Positions 40,108-48,238 of a stretch of DNA of 64,000 nucleotides are shown here, piece by piece. The notes below the pieces were generated by a model. The model was given only the letters and a program-made list of their open reading frames with translations. It was not told where the DNA came from and did not search any database. Numbering within the stretch: position 1 is the stretch's first letter; every line of letters begins with the position of its first letter. The stretch covers positions 98,149-162,148 of the forward strand of contig JAUYUA010000045.1 of the NCBI GenBank assembly GCA_030694935.1. The letters are read 5' to 3'. This stretch comes from Lutibacter sp. Lineage in GTDB: Bacteria > Bacteroidota > Bacteroidia > Flavobacteriales > Flavobacteriaceae. The position numbers were made by a program, and so were the translations under genes.

Positions 40108-40180
40108 TTAATCTACTATTTTTAGGTATTCGTTTATCATTTTATGTATTAAAATGTTTTTCAATTAATTTACTGATAGT
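40108..40180 (-). pseudogene. Second C-terminal remnant of a GT4 gene, frameshifted
   Basis: The minus strand reads TTISKLIEKHFNT then a stop, and in the next frame MINEYLKIVD and a stop: together they match the end of the GT4 genes (LIEDRFTIDKMVIN then YLKLL). It has decayed further than the copy at 37741-37829. Confidence 0.7.
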
Positions 40181-40200
40181 AGTTTCTATCCTAATTCCAC

Positions 40201-40262
40201 CCTTTCTCGCTCCGCAAAGTCTCCGACTTTGAGGATGTGATAAAAGGTCTCTGACCTTTGCT
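40201..40262. repeat. RAYT-2 palindromes, downstream side
   Basis: CTCGCTCCGCAAAGTC-TCC-GACTTTGAGG and AAAGGTC-TCT-GACCTTT, the second running into the stop codon region of the RAYT-2 gene. The same pair is repeated in tandem at 37910-38115. Confidence 0.8.
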
Positions 40263-40868
40263 TTACCAATTATAAATATTAGTAATCGCAGCTTTTTTTA
40301 ATACATCAATTACTGGATTGTCTAATTTTGTAATTTCTATTATTCCTATATCATTTACATAAGTTGAAGCACTGGAATAAATATAATGAGAAGCTTTTGA
40401 AACAATTCCAGCTCGAACTGGATTCAAATGAATATAATCTAATTTTGACCAAATAAATTTTTCTGAAAAGATTTCTTCAGGATGATTCCCGTATTGCCAA
40501 AACCGATATTTTTCGTTTCGGCTATGACTGTTACAAGCAAACTCAAATCGTTTCAGCATCCAATCGGCTCGACTTTCTGGTTCAGTTTCAATTTTACTCA
40601 AAATAGTTTTTGCCGTAAACTTCTTAAAATCTCGAATCAAATCGGATAGTTTACTATTTTCAGATTGAATAATCAAGTGAATGTGATTAGACATTATTAC
40701 ATATCCATACAAAATCATCCCTTTGTTTTTTATACAAAATTCCAGACTTTCGCTTATGCAATCTTTATATGATTTTCTAGAAAACACATCTACCCAATCT
40801 ACAACTGTGGCTGTTATAAAATGCGGTTTTGATTGATCTCTAATGATGTATCCTTCTTTATCTTTCAC
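40263..40868 (-). CDS. REP-associated tyrosine transposase (RAYT), copy 2
   Basis: 201 residues, strongly similar to the RAYT at 30464 throughout (TATVVDWVDVF, KNKGMI, YGYVIMSNHIHLII, DFKKFTAKTIL, WQYGNHPEEI, KLDYIHLNPVRAGIV). HUH histidines are His62 and His64, the nucleophile Tyr145. Its flanks carry CAAAGTC-N-GACTTTG hairpins on both sides, a sequence different from but related to that of copy 1. The 3' end of a further copy is preserved at 38104-38212. Confidence 0.9.
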   Translation of the reverse strand: MKDKEGYIIRDQSKPHFITATVVDWVDVFSRKSYKDCISESLEFCIKNKGMILYGYVIMSNHIHLIIQSENSKLSDLIRDFKKFTAKTILSKIETEPESRADWMLKRFEFACNSHSRNEKYRFWQYGNHPEEIFSEKFIWSKLDYIHLNPVRAGIVSKASHYIYSSASTYVNDIGIIEITKLDNPVIDVLKKAAITNIYNW

Positions 40869-40977
40869 CTGTTTAAATTTTATTTTTTAGCGGTAACAGC
40901 TGCAGTTCGCGATTAATCATTCCTATGTGTCTCAAAATTTGTTATGCTCGTTTCATTTATCTTTTTTTATTGTTCAG

Positions 40978-41034
40978 TCGGAGACTGAAAAACACATCCT
41001 CAAAGTCTCAGACTTTGCGGAGCGGGAGTAAGAA
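40978..41034. repeat. RAYT-2 palindromes, upstream side
   Basis: CAGTC-GGA-GACTG and a reversed CTCAAAGTC-TCA-GACTTTG (40994-41017) followed by CGGAGCGGGAG. The order is inverted relative to 40201-40262, so the RAYT gene is framed by palindromes facing each other. 40869-40977 holds no gene. Confidence 0.75.
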
Positions 41035-41043
41035 ACGCTATTT

Positions 41044-42126
41044 TCATGACAGTAATTTTAAATAATTGATAACCATTTTATCGATGGTAAAACGATCTTC
41101 AATTAAGTTGCGGGTATTTTTGGTAATTATCTTATTACCCAGATAAATTTCCTGCAGTAAGTCTGACAATTGTTTGATATTTGCTGCCTCAAAAATATAC
41201 CCATTTTCATTGTTTGTTATGGCTTCTTCATTGCCCCCAACGTTGGTGGTGATTACGGGAACATTGGCTGCCAAGCTTTCCAAAATAGACAGGCTGAAAC
41301 ATTCCATATAGGTAGGCTGCAGCATATAGTCATAATTGCCATATAAGGATTTGAGCTGTGCAGTGCTGCCTTTAAAATTAAAACAATGTTCGAGTTTTAA
41401 TACACTAACCAAAGATTCCAATTCCATTTTATAAGGGCCATCCCCAAACACATCAATTTTCAGTTCTTTTTTGATGGTTTCCGGCAATATGGCAACCGCA
41501 TGAATTAAGTCCTGGATTCCTTTTGAATGCCTTAAATGGGAAGCTGTCAAAAATGTTGGTTTTTCTATTGCCCTTGTGATTCTGGTTTCTATTTCCTGAA
41601 TATCAATACCATTATAAATCACTTGGGTTTTTGGCAGAATCTGCTTTCCGAAATCTTTCAGCAGTTCTTTGACCGTATACTCTGAGACACCTATGAACAA
41701 ATCAATATAGCGGCTATATAGCAACCCTTTGATTCTTTTTTTTATCCTCTTGATAACTGGGTAACCTTCCAACGGACGCGGATTGTGATCGACTGCAATC
41801 ATTGTTGCTTTGGACAATTGCTTTACTTGCTTAAAAAACGGGGTGCACAATTCCAAAAAGTGGGTGATGATGTGGGTATAGTCCGTTTCTGGTTGTGCCA
41901 AAGTTTCCAGAAAAAAGCTTTCGATGCTTTTAGAAGTGTTGTATTTAATCGTCCATAATTGATAGTCTCCGTGCGTTGCGCCGTTAGGGAAAAACCAATC
42001 CACTTCAATGTTGGCTTCTTTGCATTTCTTGTCAAACTCCCAAAAAAAAGCATCCATGCCTCCCACCCTTTCCGGCAACAATTCGTAATTGCAGAGCACC
42101 GCTATTTTACTTTTTTCTATGCCCAT
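41044..42126 (-). CDS. Glycosyltransferase family 4
   Basis: 360 residues, GT-B fold. IAVLCNYELLPERVGGMDAFFWEF is the acceptor-side glycine-rich start, PTFLTASHLRHSKGIQDLI and the E-x7-E motif in MECFSLSILESLAANVPVITTNVGGNEEAI complete the donor site. A retaining mechanism with an NDP-sugar is expected. It begins 10 bases inside the preceding gene. Its C-terminus (DRFTIDKMVIN...) is the parent form of the remnants at 37741 and 40108. Confidence 0.88.
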   Translation of the reverse strand: MGIEKSKIAVLCNYELLPERVGGMDAFFWEFDKKCKEANIEVDWFFPNGATHGDYQLWTIKYNTSKSIESFFLETLAQPETDYTHIITHFLELCTPFFKQVKQLSKATMIAVDHNPRPLEGYPVIKRIKKRIKGLLYSRYIDLFIGVSEYTVKELLKDFGKQILPKTQVIYNGIDIQEIETRITRAIEKPTFLTASHLRHSKGIQDLIHAVAILPETIKKELKIDVFGDGPYKMELESLVSVLKLEHCFNFKGSTAQLKSLYGNYDYMLQPTYMECFSLSILESLAANVPVITTNVGGNEEAITNNENGYIFEAANIKQLSDLLQEIYLGNKIITKNTRNLIEDRFTIDKMVINYLKLLS

Positions 42127-43511
42127 TGACTTAGTGTTTCTGCGATTCGTTTGCTGGTGCCCACTAAATCTTTGCTAATTTGTAAATCAATCATGGCTTT
42201 TCGCTGTGCCGTTCTTTCGCTAGGATTTGCCAGAGCTTCATTCATTTGGGCAATCAATTCTTCTTCATTTTTCGCGATGGTAACCGCACCACTTTCCGCC
42301 ACTTTTTTATAGTGGCCATAATTTAAAAAACGCTGGTCGTTGTATAATCCGTTGGTTTCGTTTCCGAAGACCGTATTGATGACCGGTTTATTGAACAGCA
42401 TAAAATCCAGACTCATGGTAGAGCACATATTGACATTTAAATCCACATATTCCAATATCGCACGTAAATCTTTGATATCCTCTTCATTGGGCACCCGCTG
42501 CGACCAGCTTTCCGAATGATTTTCCCGGGTGAGGGTCCATTTTGGGACATTCCATTTTATCTCCGGAAATGCTTCTCTAATGGCTTTAAAACGGGCATCA
42601 TCTTCAGCAGGCGAAGTCCGCACCAACAACTGCGCCTCACTATTCATCGCGTTACTTCTTATCGCATTGGCTATGGCGGTAATCACCACAGGATCATTTT
42701 TACCAATGGAAACATCGGCGCAACTGTAACATACAACTTTTTTATCCGATTCTAACTGAAATTTCTTTAAAAAATCTTCTTTTTTTGTTTCATATTTTGG
42801 CATCACATAAGGCTCAAATTGCGGGGTGCCCACCACTTTGACGTTTTCCTTTTTCACCTTTGGATAAAAATGCAACAATTCATCCTTCATCAATTCGCTC
42901 CACACCAAGAAATGGTCAAAAGTCCCCAACATTCGTCCTTTGGAAGCCAGATTGTCCCAGCTAAAAATAAAAGTGCTTGCAGGTATTTTCAATTGTTTTG
43001 CCGCAACTAAAAATGGCGCTAAAAAAGGCGGACGCTGGTGCGTAAAAAACACATGGGTTGGCTGGTCATCTTTCAGTAATTTTAAATAGGATTCGGTTAC
43101 GCTATTATTTGAAAATGACAAAAATTGCCATTTTTCGGCCACTGAAATACTCGCATCCGAATGGACAAAGCGGGTAAAAAAATAAATGCCCTTCACCAAA
43201 AGTGACCGAAGTGAATTGGTTTTGGGATAACCTGAAACCAAGTTGTCATTCATCCCGTAAAATGCCTTGAATTTTTGCAAGTGCGCCACTTCTTTCCATT
43301 TTCTAAAAAACCAGGTCAGTTTGGATTCTGTGAACACTTCCAATTCTTTAATGGTAATATTTGGCGGTAATTTTGTTTGGTAAGTACTTTTTGGCAACCC
43401 GGAATAAACCACCACAGCATTAAATTGCAAGGAAACTTCCTTCATAAAATCACTCAATATAAAATTGCGGAATCCTACTCCATCGGTGATGACTACGCCT
43501 AGTTTTTTCAT
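42117..43511 (-). CDS. Putative GT-B glycosyltransferase, unassigned family
   Basis: 464 residues. Features are a Rossmann-like start (KKLGVVITDGVGFRNFILSDFMKE), HVFFTHQRPPFLAPFLVAAKQL, IFSWDNLASKGRML, LVWSELMKDELLHFYP and KVVGTPQF; the second half has KKVVCYSCADV and VDLNVNMCSTMSLDFMLFNKPVI, the pattern of UDP-sugar or CDP-glycerol-like transferases (N-x-S/T-S-x2-D-x3-NKP). It overlaps the next gene by 10 bases. A more exact reaction is not possible by eye. Confidence 0.65.
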   Translation of the reverse strand: MKKLGVVITDGVGFRNFILSDFMKEVSLQFNAVVVYSGLPKSTYQTKLPPNITIKELEVFTESKLTWFFRKWKEVAHLQKFKAFYGMNDNLVSGYPKTNSLRSLLVKGIYFFTRFVHSDASISVAEKWQFLSFSNNSVTESYLKLLKDDQPTHVFFTHQRPPFLAPFLVAAKQLKIPASTFIFSWDNLASKGRMLGTFDHFLVWSELMKDELLHFYPKVKKENVKVVGTPQFEPYVMPKYETKKEDFLKKFQLESDKKVVCYSCADVSIGKNDPVVITAIANAIRSNAMNSEAQLLVRTSPAEDDARFKAIREAFPEIKWNVPKWTLTRENHSESWSQRVPNEEDIKDLRAILEYVDLNVNMCSTMSLDFMLFNKPVINTVFGNETNGLYNDQRFLNYGHYKKVAESGAVTIAKNEEELIAQMNEALANPSERTAQRKAMIDLQISKDLVGTSKRIAETLSQWA

Positions 43512-43517
43512 GTATTT

Positions 43518-44354
43518 TTATACTATATTTTCTTTAAATTTGCTGTTTGAATTCGTAATCTTTTCAAATTTCATTACCAGCCTTCTAAAGAATTTCTTTA
43601 TCTTTTGCGTTAAAAAAAATGTTTTATGTTTAAAAACTATCGGTTTTGATACATTACTATTTTCAAATTGCAACAATTTAAATACGCTATTTATTCTTTT
43701 AGTATGCTTTTCACTATTGCCATAAGACCTTGCATACCAAGTGTGGTATAACAATTTTTCACTATTTGAATCGCAAACTAAAGTTGTAATTTTATCATCA
43801 GGAAAGGGCGCTGAAGCATCTAAAAAAAGAATTTTCTTACCTTTTCTCCTCAACCAAAAATAAAAACAATAATAAGGTTCATAAATGCTTTTAACATCAT
43901 AGGCCTCATTCAGCTTATCTAAATCTTCTCTAAATTCATTTTCATTAATATATTGATTTTTTAAAACCTCTTTCTCATTCCAAATAAGTTCAAGTTCTTT
44001 AAAATTAATTATTGAAAAAAAAGTATTTATTAAAAATGGACTAAAATATCTATTAGGAATAACACCACCATCCCTAACCCCACAAACAAAATAATTTTCA
44101 GCTTTCATTTCTTCTATTAATGAAAATACAATATTTGGATTTACAAAAAGAACATCTTCATCAGCCATGATAAGCCATTCAATACCCGTACCTTTTAGCT
44201 TTTTCATCATATAACAAATACTGTCTATTCCAAACATCCCATTTTTTCCATCTATAACATATTTGGTTATATTTTCCGGAAACAACTGTGAACTTTTTTG
44301 ATACAGTTCTTGGTTAATAACAGTACTTATAAAAGCAATTTTAGAATTATCCAT
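43518..44354 (-). CDS. Glycosyltransferase-like protein with a DED motif, paralogue 1
   Basis: 278 residues, paralogue of the gene at 52073. A segment KIAFISTVINQELYQKSSQLFP is followed by IEWLIMADEDVLFVNP, a D-x-D-type metal-binding motif at the end of a beta strand as in GT-A transferases, YFVCGVRDGGV, EPYYCFYFWLRRKGKKILFLDASAPFPDD and LLYHTWYARSYG. The C-terminus is basic. I know no named family. Its low GC and stretched codons suggest import. It overlaps the methyltransferase gene by 8 bases. Confidence 0.7.
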   Translation of the reverse strand: MDNSKIAFISTVINQELYQKSSQLFPENITKYVIDGKNGMFGIDSICYMMKKLKGTGIEWLIMADEDVLFVNPNIVFSLIEEMKAENYFVCGVRDGGVIPNRYFSPFLINTFFSIINFKELELIWNEKEVLKNQYINENEFREDLDKLNEAYDVKSIYEPYYCFYFWLRRKGKKILFLDASAPFPDDKITTLVCDSNSEKLLYHTWYARSYGNSEKHTKRINSVFKLLQFENSNVSKPIVFKHKTFFLTQKIKKFFRRLVMKFEKITNSNSKFKENIV

Positions 44355-45123
44355 TTGACCGTTTATTATTTTTTAAATAATTTGATGGCTCATTATTATA
44401 ACCTTTATAAATAAAAATCATGTTATGATAAAAGTGCATTGAAATAATATGCTTGTCAAAATATGATTTTTCATAATTATCCAACACAAACTCCTCGTTG
44501 TTAAGTGAATCTATAAGCGATTTAAAATAATGGTAAATCGTCCCCTCTTTATTAAAATCATTAGATGTGCCTCCATAATTTTCCCAATAAGAAGTTTGTG
44601 TGTCTTCAATAGCATATATCCCGCCTATTTTAAGTTTTGGGAATAAAAATTCAAAACTCTTAATCACATGTTCATTTATATGGCTTCCGTCATCAATTAT
44701 TAAATCAAACAACCCAACTTCATTACAAATCATTTGAAGAAAATCAAAATCCACTTGACTTCCTTTATAAATTTTTATTCTATTTTCCTGAAGAAATGAT
44801 TTGTCATAAATATCCAGAGAAAATATTTTAGCAAATGGAAAATAGGATTTCCACATTCTCAAAGAATTACCTCCAGAAATCGGGTTATTATAGCCTCCAA
44901 CCCCAATCTCAAAAAGATTAAATTTTTTAAATTTAAAAGGTTTAAAATGCTTTTGATAATGTTGTGTATAAAAATGAGATTCGTTTTTATCAGTTCCATG
45001 AAGTAAAGCTAATTTATTCAAATTGAAAATATAAAAAAAAGCTTTAACACTAGTTATTTTATTTCTATACTTAAATATAGTTTCAAGAGTCATTTTTGAT
45101 TTTACAAAGGCTTTTAAATTCAT
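44347..45123 (-). CDS. SAM-dependent methyltransferase (MycE/CmcI-like)
   Basis: 258 residues. LALLHGTDKNESHFYTQHYQKHF is the typical start of the MycE-type sugar/macrolide methyltransferases. FNLFEIGVGGYNNPISGGNS is SAM motif I, KIFSLDIYDKS motif II and LFDLIIDDGSHINEHVIKSF the metal/catalytic block (DDGSH), with GGIYAIEDTQTSYW. It probably O-methylates a sugar of the polysaccharide. Ends inside the next gene, and starts 6 bases after the amidotransferase stop. Confidence 0.85.
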   Translation of the reverse strand: MNLKAFVKSKMTLETIFKYRNKITSVKAFFYIFNLNKLALLHGTDKNESHFYTQHYQKHFKPFKFKKFNLFEIGVGGYNNPISGGNSLRMWKSYFPFAKIFSLDIYDKSFLQENRIKIYKGSQVDFDFLQMICNEVGLFDLIIDDGSHINEHVIKSFEFLFPKLKIGGIYAIEDTQTSYWENYGGTSNDFNKEGTIYHYFKSLIDSLNNEEFVLDNYEKSYFDKHIISMHFYHNMIFIYKGYNNEPSNYLKNNKRSNG

Positions 45124-45129
45124 GGTCCC

Positions 45130-46911
45130 CTAGATTGTTTTTGATGATTGATTACCTAAAGATCTTGATTTAACTTTAGTATAATTACCTAATATTAAAG
45201 CTGCACTCATCCATTGCCAAATATAAAAACTTGAATCATTGTCTCCCTTCAAATAATTTTCCCATTCCTTTATTATGGCCGTTTTATCAAACCATGTTTG
45301 ATAATCCGATGCAATTATTTTTTCAATTTGTTCATTTACAAATTCCTTTAGCTCATCACCGAGCCATTCCCTCTGGGGAGTTTGCAATGCCCTTTTTGGC
45401 GTATACACCAAATCATCTGCCAAGTATTCCGAGGCTATTTCCCGTAACATCCATTTTGTTACGCCATTCTTTATTTTAAAATCCAAAGGCAATGAAAAAG
45501 CAAATTCCACCAGTCTATAATCCAAAAAGGGCTCGCGAAGCTCTGTGGAATAGGCCATGGAGACTCGGTCGTTAAACCTAAGGGCTCTGGGAATTTTGGT
45601 GTAAAATAAATCCCGGTATTGTTTGTTGAGTACCTCCTCATTAAAGGGTTTTGGATACATTGGTTTGACTGCTTTTTTCAGGAAGGCAGCTGAAAGCACC
45701 TTTGTTTTAAAGGGTGAATCCGTTACTCCTTGTATGGTTGCCTCGTTTTGCTGGGTATAATAGTCGTACCCTGCCCATTGTTCGTCCATTCCCTGTCCGT
45801 CCAGCAACACCAAAATGTTGTCTTTGCGTGCCTGTTCAAATAACTTGGCGTACGCCAAAGTTGGAATGCCGCCATAAGGCTCGTCTTGTTGCCAAGCCAT
45901 TTTATTTGCATAGTCAGGAACCTCCGCTGCCTTCAGTAAAACTTTGGTTAACGGATTGTTGGTTTTTGAAATCATTTGTTCTACCCAAGGCAATTCATCA
46001 TAGTCTGGATTGTTGGTGTAAAAAGTATAGGCACTTATTGATTTACGATTTACGATTTTAGATTTTAGATTTAAGCTATTGAAATTATTGACCAAAGCCA
46101 ACAAAACGGAACTGTCCAGTCCGCCGCTGATGTTGAATCCGACGGGGACATCAGCCCTGAACCGCAACCTGATGCTGTCTTTTAACAAGGTCAAATACTG
46201 TTCTTTTGCTTCTTGGTAAGACAGGTTTTTAGGCTGTTTGGCAACTGCTACTTCAAAGAAATACCATTTTTCAATGGTCAACTGATTCTTTTGGTATTCT
46301 AAATAATGTCCTCCCGGCAGTTGTTGTATGTCTTCCCAAAAAGTTTCATCGGGATTGCCATACGAGCCGTATGCAAAATAAGAAGCCCAAACTTTTTCAT
46401 CTGGTGTTTTTGGAATTCCGGCAGCGTGCAATGCCTTTATTTCTGATGAAAAGTAAAATGAATTTTTATTCATATGATAATAAAAAGGTTTCACACCAAA
46501 TCGGTCCCGTGCAGCAAATAGTTTTTTTTCCTGAGTGTCCCAAATGGCAAATGCAAACATCCCGTTGAGTTTGGACAAACAGTCTTTTCCCCATTTTATA
46601 TAAGCCGCCAACAACACTTCCGTATCCGATGCAGTTTTAAAATCGTATTCTTTGTTTAATTCGACTTTAAGTTCAATATAATTATAGATTTCTCCATTGA
46701 AAATCAATATATATCTATTGTCTTTGGAATAAAATGGCTGGTTTGCTGCTTCCGATAAATCAATAATTTTTAACCTAATGTGGCCTAACACAATTTCTTT
46801 ATCAATATATTTTCCAGTAAAATCAGGTCCTCTGTGCCTTTGCGACAAAAGCATTTGATCCATCATTTCTTCAGAAGCATATTTGCCCACAATCCCTGCT
46901 ATTCCACACAT
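45130..46911 (-). CDS. asnB: Asparagine synthase-type glutamine amidotransferase
   Basis: 593 residues from ATG 46911, where the mature protein starts Met-Cys-Gly (MCGIAGIVGKYASEEM): Cys2 is the N-terminal nucleophile of class II glutaminases. The synthetase domain has the PP-loop ISGGLDSSVLLALV (about 258-271), PYGGIPTLAY and LLDGQGMDEQWAGYD. In surface-polysaccharide loci such proteins often amidate uronic or nonulosonic acids. Residues near 280-290 (LNLKSKIVNRKS) are encoded by an intergenic repeat (46040-46072) that has entered in frame just after the PP-loop. neuA stop and asnB start overlap (TAATG). Confidence 0.88.
   Translation of the reverse strand: MCGIAGIVGKYASEEMMDQMLLSQRHRGPDFTGKYIDKEIVLGHIRLKIIDLSEAANQPFYSKDNRYILIFNGEIYNYIELKVELNKEYDFKTASDTEVLLAAYIKWGKDCLSKLNGMFAFAIWDTQEKKLFAARDRFGVKPFYYHMNKNSFYFSSEIKALHAAGIPKTPDEKVWASYFAYGSYGNPDETFWEDIQQLPGGHYLEYQKNQLTIEKWYFFEVAVAKQPKNLSYQEAKEQYLTLLKDSIRLRFRADVPVGFNISGGLDSSVLLALVNNFNSLNLKSKIVNRKSISAYTFYTNNPDYDELPWVEQMISKTNNPLTKVLLKAAEVPDYANKMAWQQDEPYGGIPTLAYAKLFEQARKDNILVLLDGQGMDEQWAGYDYYTQQNEATIQGVTDSPFKTKVLSAAFLKKAVKPMYPKPFNEEVLNKQYRDLFYTKIPRALRFNDRVSMAYSTELREPFLDYRLVEFAFSLPLDFKIKNGVTKWMLREIASEYLADDLVYTPKRALQTPQREWLGDELKEFVNEQIEKIIASDYQTWFDKTAIIKEWENYLKGDNDSSFYIWQWMSAALILGNYTKVKSRSLGNQSSKTI
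46040..46072. repeat. AAATCTAAAATCGTAAATC repeat inside asnB
   Basis: On the minus strand the copy reads AAATCTAAAATCTAAAATCG then TAAATCGTAAATC, the same repeat as at 443-500. It replaces a loop in the amidotransferase coding sequence without breaking the frame. Confidence 0.75.
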
Positions 46912-47609
46912 TATTTTTGTAAATTTTTCAACATTTTTTCGGCTTTCTCCCAATCTGCTAAAGTATCTATATTTACGTGGATCAATTCATCTGCTTCCAG
47001 ATAGGCAATAGATTTTCCGTAAAATGATTTTTGATTCAGAAGCACCTCCGTTTTTGTAATGTATATCGAACCATCACGATAATAAGCTGTTGGCAGCGCT
47101 TGTCTTCTAGGTATAATTTCAGTTTCTCCTGTGCTAATTTTTAAATTTCCTGTCGGGTTTTCCTCAAATACCCAATGCGGATTGAATTCATGCGGCACTT
47201 TCAATACAGATATCAAAGAATCCGCTTTTGAATTTTTAAATTTTTCAATGGCTTGGTCTATAAATTCACTTGTCCTAAACGGATTGGTAACCTGTAACAA
47301 GCATACAGCATCAAACTTAATGCCTTTGGCTGAAAAATAGTCCAATGCATGGAGCACCGTTAAAATAGTCGGACTTTCGTCGGTTGCCAAAGATGCAGGA
47401 CGCTTAAAAGGAACTTCCAATCCGTAAGTTTGCGCTACCTGAATAATTTCATCACTGTCAGTACTTAAAATAGTTTCAGTCAATAATTTAGCCTTTTTCG
47501 CAGCCTGTATGGTATAAGCAATCAACGGTTTACCACCCAACATTTTGATGTTTTTTCCGGGGACACCTTTTGAACCTCCGCGTGCAGGAATGATGGCAAG
47601 AATTTTCAT
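46911..47609 (-). CDS. neuA: CMP-nonulosonate (acylneuraminate) cytidylyltransferase
   Basis: 233 residues from ATG 47609; the longer frame to 47678 lacks family resemblance. The start MKILAIIPARGGSKGVPGKN is the NeuA signature (CTP-binding P-loop-like R-x-GSKG). ETILSTDSDEI, RPASLATDESPTI, VCLLQVTNPFRTSEFID and AYYRDGSIYITKTEVLL are all typical. It activates the C9 acid made by NeuB as CMP-sugar. It follows 8 bases after the nucleotidyltransferase toxin-like gene and overlaps the asnB start. Confidence 0.9.
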   Translation of the reverse strand: MKILAIIPARGGSKGVPGKNIKMLGGKPLIAYTIQAAKKAKLLTETILSTDSDEIIQVAQTYGLEVPFKRPASLATDESPTILTVLHALDYFSAKGIKFDAVCLLQVTNPFRTSEFIDQAIEKFKNSKADSLISVLKVPHEFNPHWVFEENPTGNLKISTGETEIIPRRQALPTAYYRDGSIYITKTEVLLNQKSFYGKSIAYLEADELIHVNIDTLADWEKAEKMLKNLQK

Positions 47610-47617
47610 GTTCCTCA

Positions 47618-48238
47618 CTATAATTTGTTTAAGTACTCTAAAGTTTGGTTTGTAATAACTTGTTTTATGGTATCCCAAGTTACTGTAAGATACATTTTAG
47701 GGCTATTTTCAAGATCCGCATCTTCAAAATAAGTGAGGCTTTTTAACACCAAAAACTCAGAACCATCCGTGTATTTCAATTTATAAAATGAAATTAAATC
47801 TTTTAGGGTAAATTCTTGCAATAACAAATATAAGTCTATAAAATCCTTTTTTGAACCCCTTCCTGCAATTGCATTTAATTTCATAGCCCCAATATCCTCA
47901 AAAGAAGCAAATCTAATATGCTCCATTAATTTTGTGGGCTTAAGCCAGCGATAGTTGTAATTCACAATATCGAGTTTTATGCCAGAAACAGAATAAACAA
48001 TGATATTTTTGCTCTTTTTTATTATTATCGGTGTTCCAAATTTTGATAAAGTGGCCGTGAATTCTATTTCATTTATTTCTTCATTTCCAAACAAATCAAT
48101 ATCAACAGATTCTCTATGTCCTGATTGCAATGCCAAAGATGTTCCGCCCACTAAATAATATGCATTAAAAATTTCTTGATTCATCAAAAAATTTAAAAGT
48201 TCCAATAATGCGGGTTTGACTGTTTGTTTTTGTAACAT
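47618..48238 (-). CDS. AbiEii-like nucleotidyltransferase (toxin side of an AbiE-type pair)
   Basis: 206 residues. The nucleotidyltransferase fold has IFNAYYLVGGTSLALQSGHRESVDIDLFGNEEI (GG-x-S...D-x-D, residues about 31-52), GIKLDIVNYNYRW with the third Asp, and SFEDIGAMKLNAIAGRGSKKDFIDLYLL, the AbiEii/AbiGii pattern. Toxic members block growth by nucleotidylating tRNA or another target. It overlaps the upstream partner by 46 bases and lies inside the neu gene cluster, between neuC and neuA. Confidence 0.82.
   Translation of the reverse strand: MLQKQTVKPALLELLNFLMNQEIFNAYYLVGGTSLALQSGHRESVDIDLFGNEEINEIEFTATLSKFGTPIIIKKSKNIIVYSVSGIKLDIVNYNYRWLKPTKLMEHIRFASFEDIGAMKLNAIAGRGSKKDFIDLYLLLQEFTLKDLISFYKLKYTDGSEFLVLKSLTYFEDADLENSPKMYLTVTWDTIKQVITNQTLEYLNKL

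Noticed and set aside
47610..47678. Longer N-terminus for neuA
   Set aside because: The added residues have no family match, and the family start MKILAIIPARGG lies at 47609.
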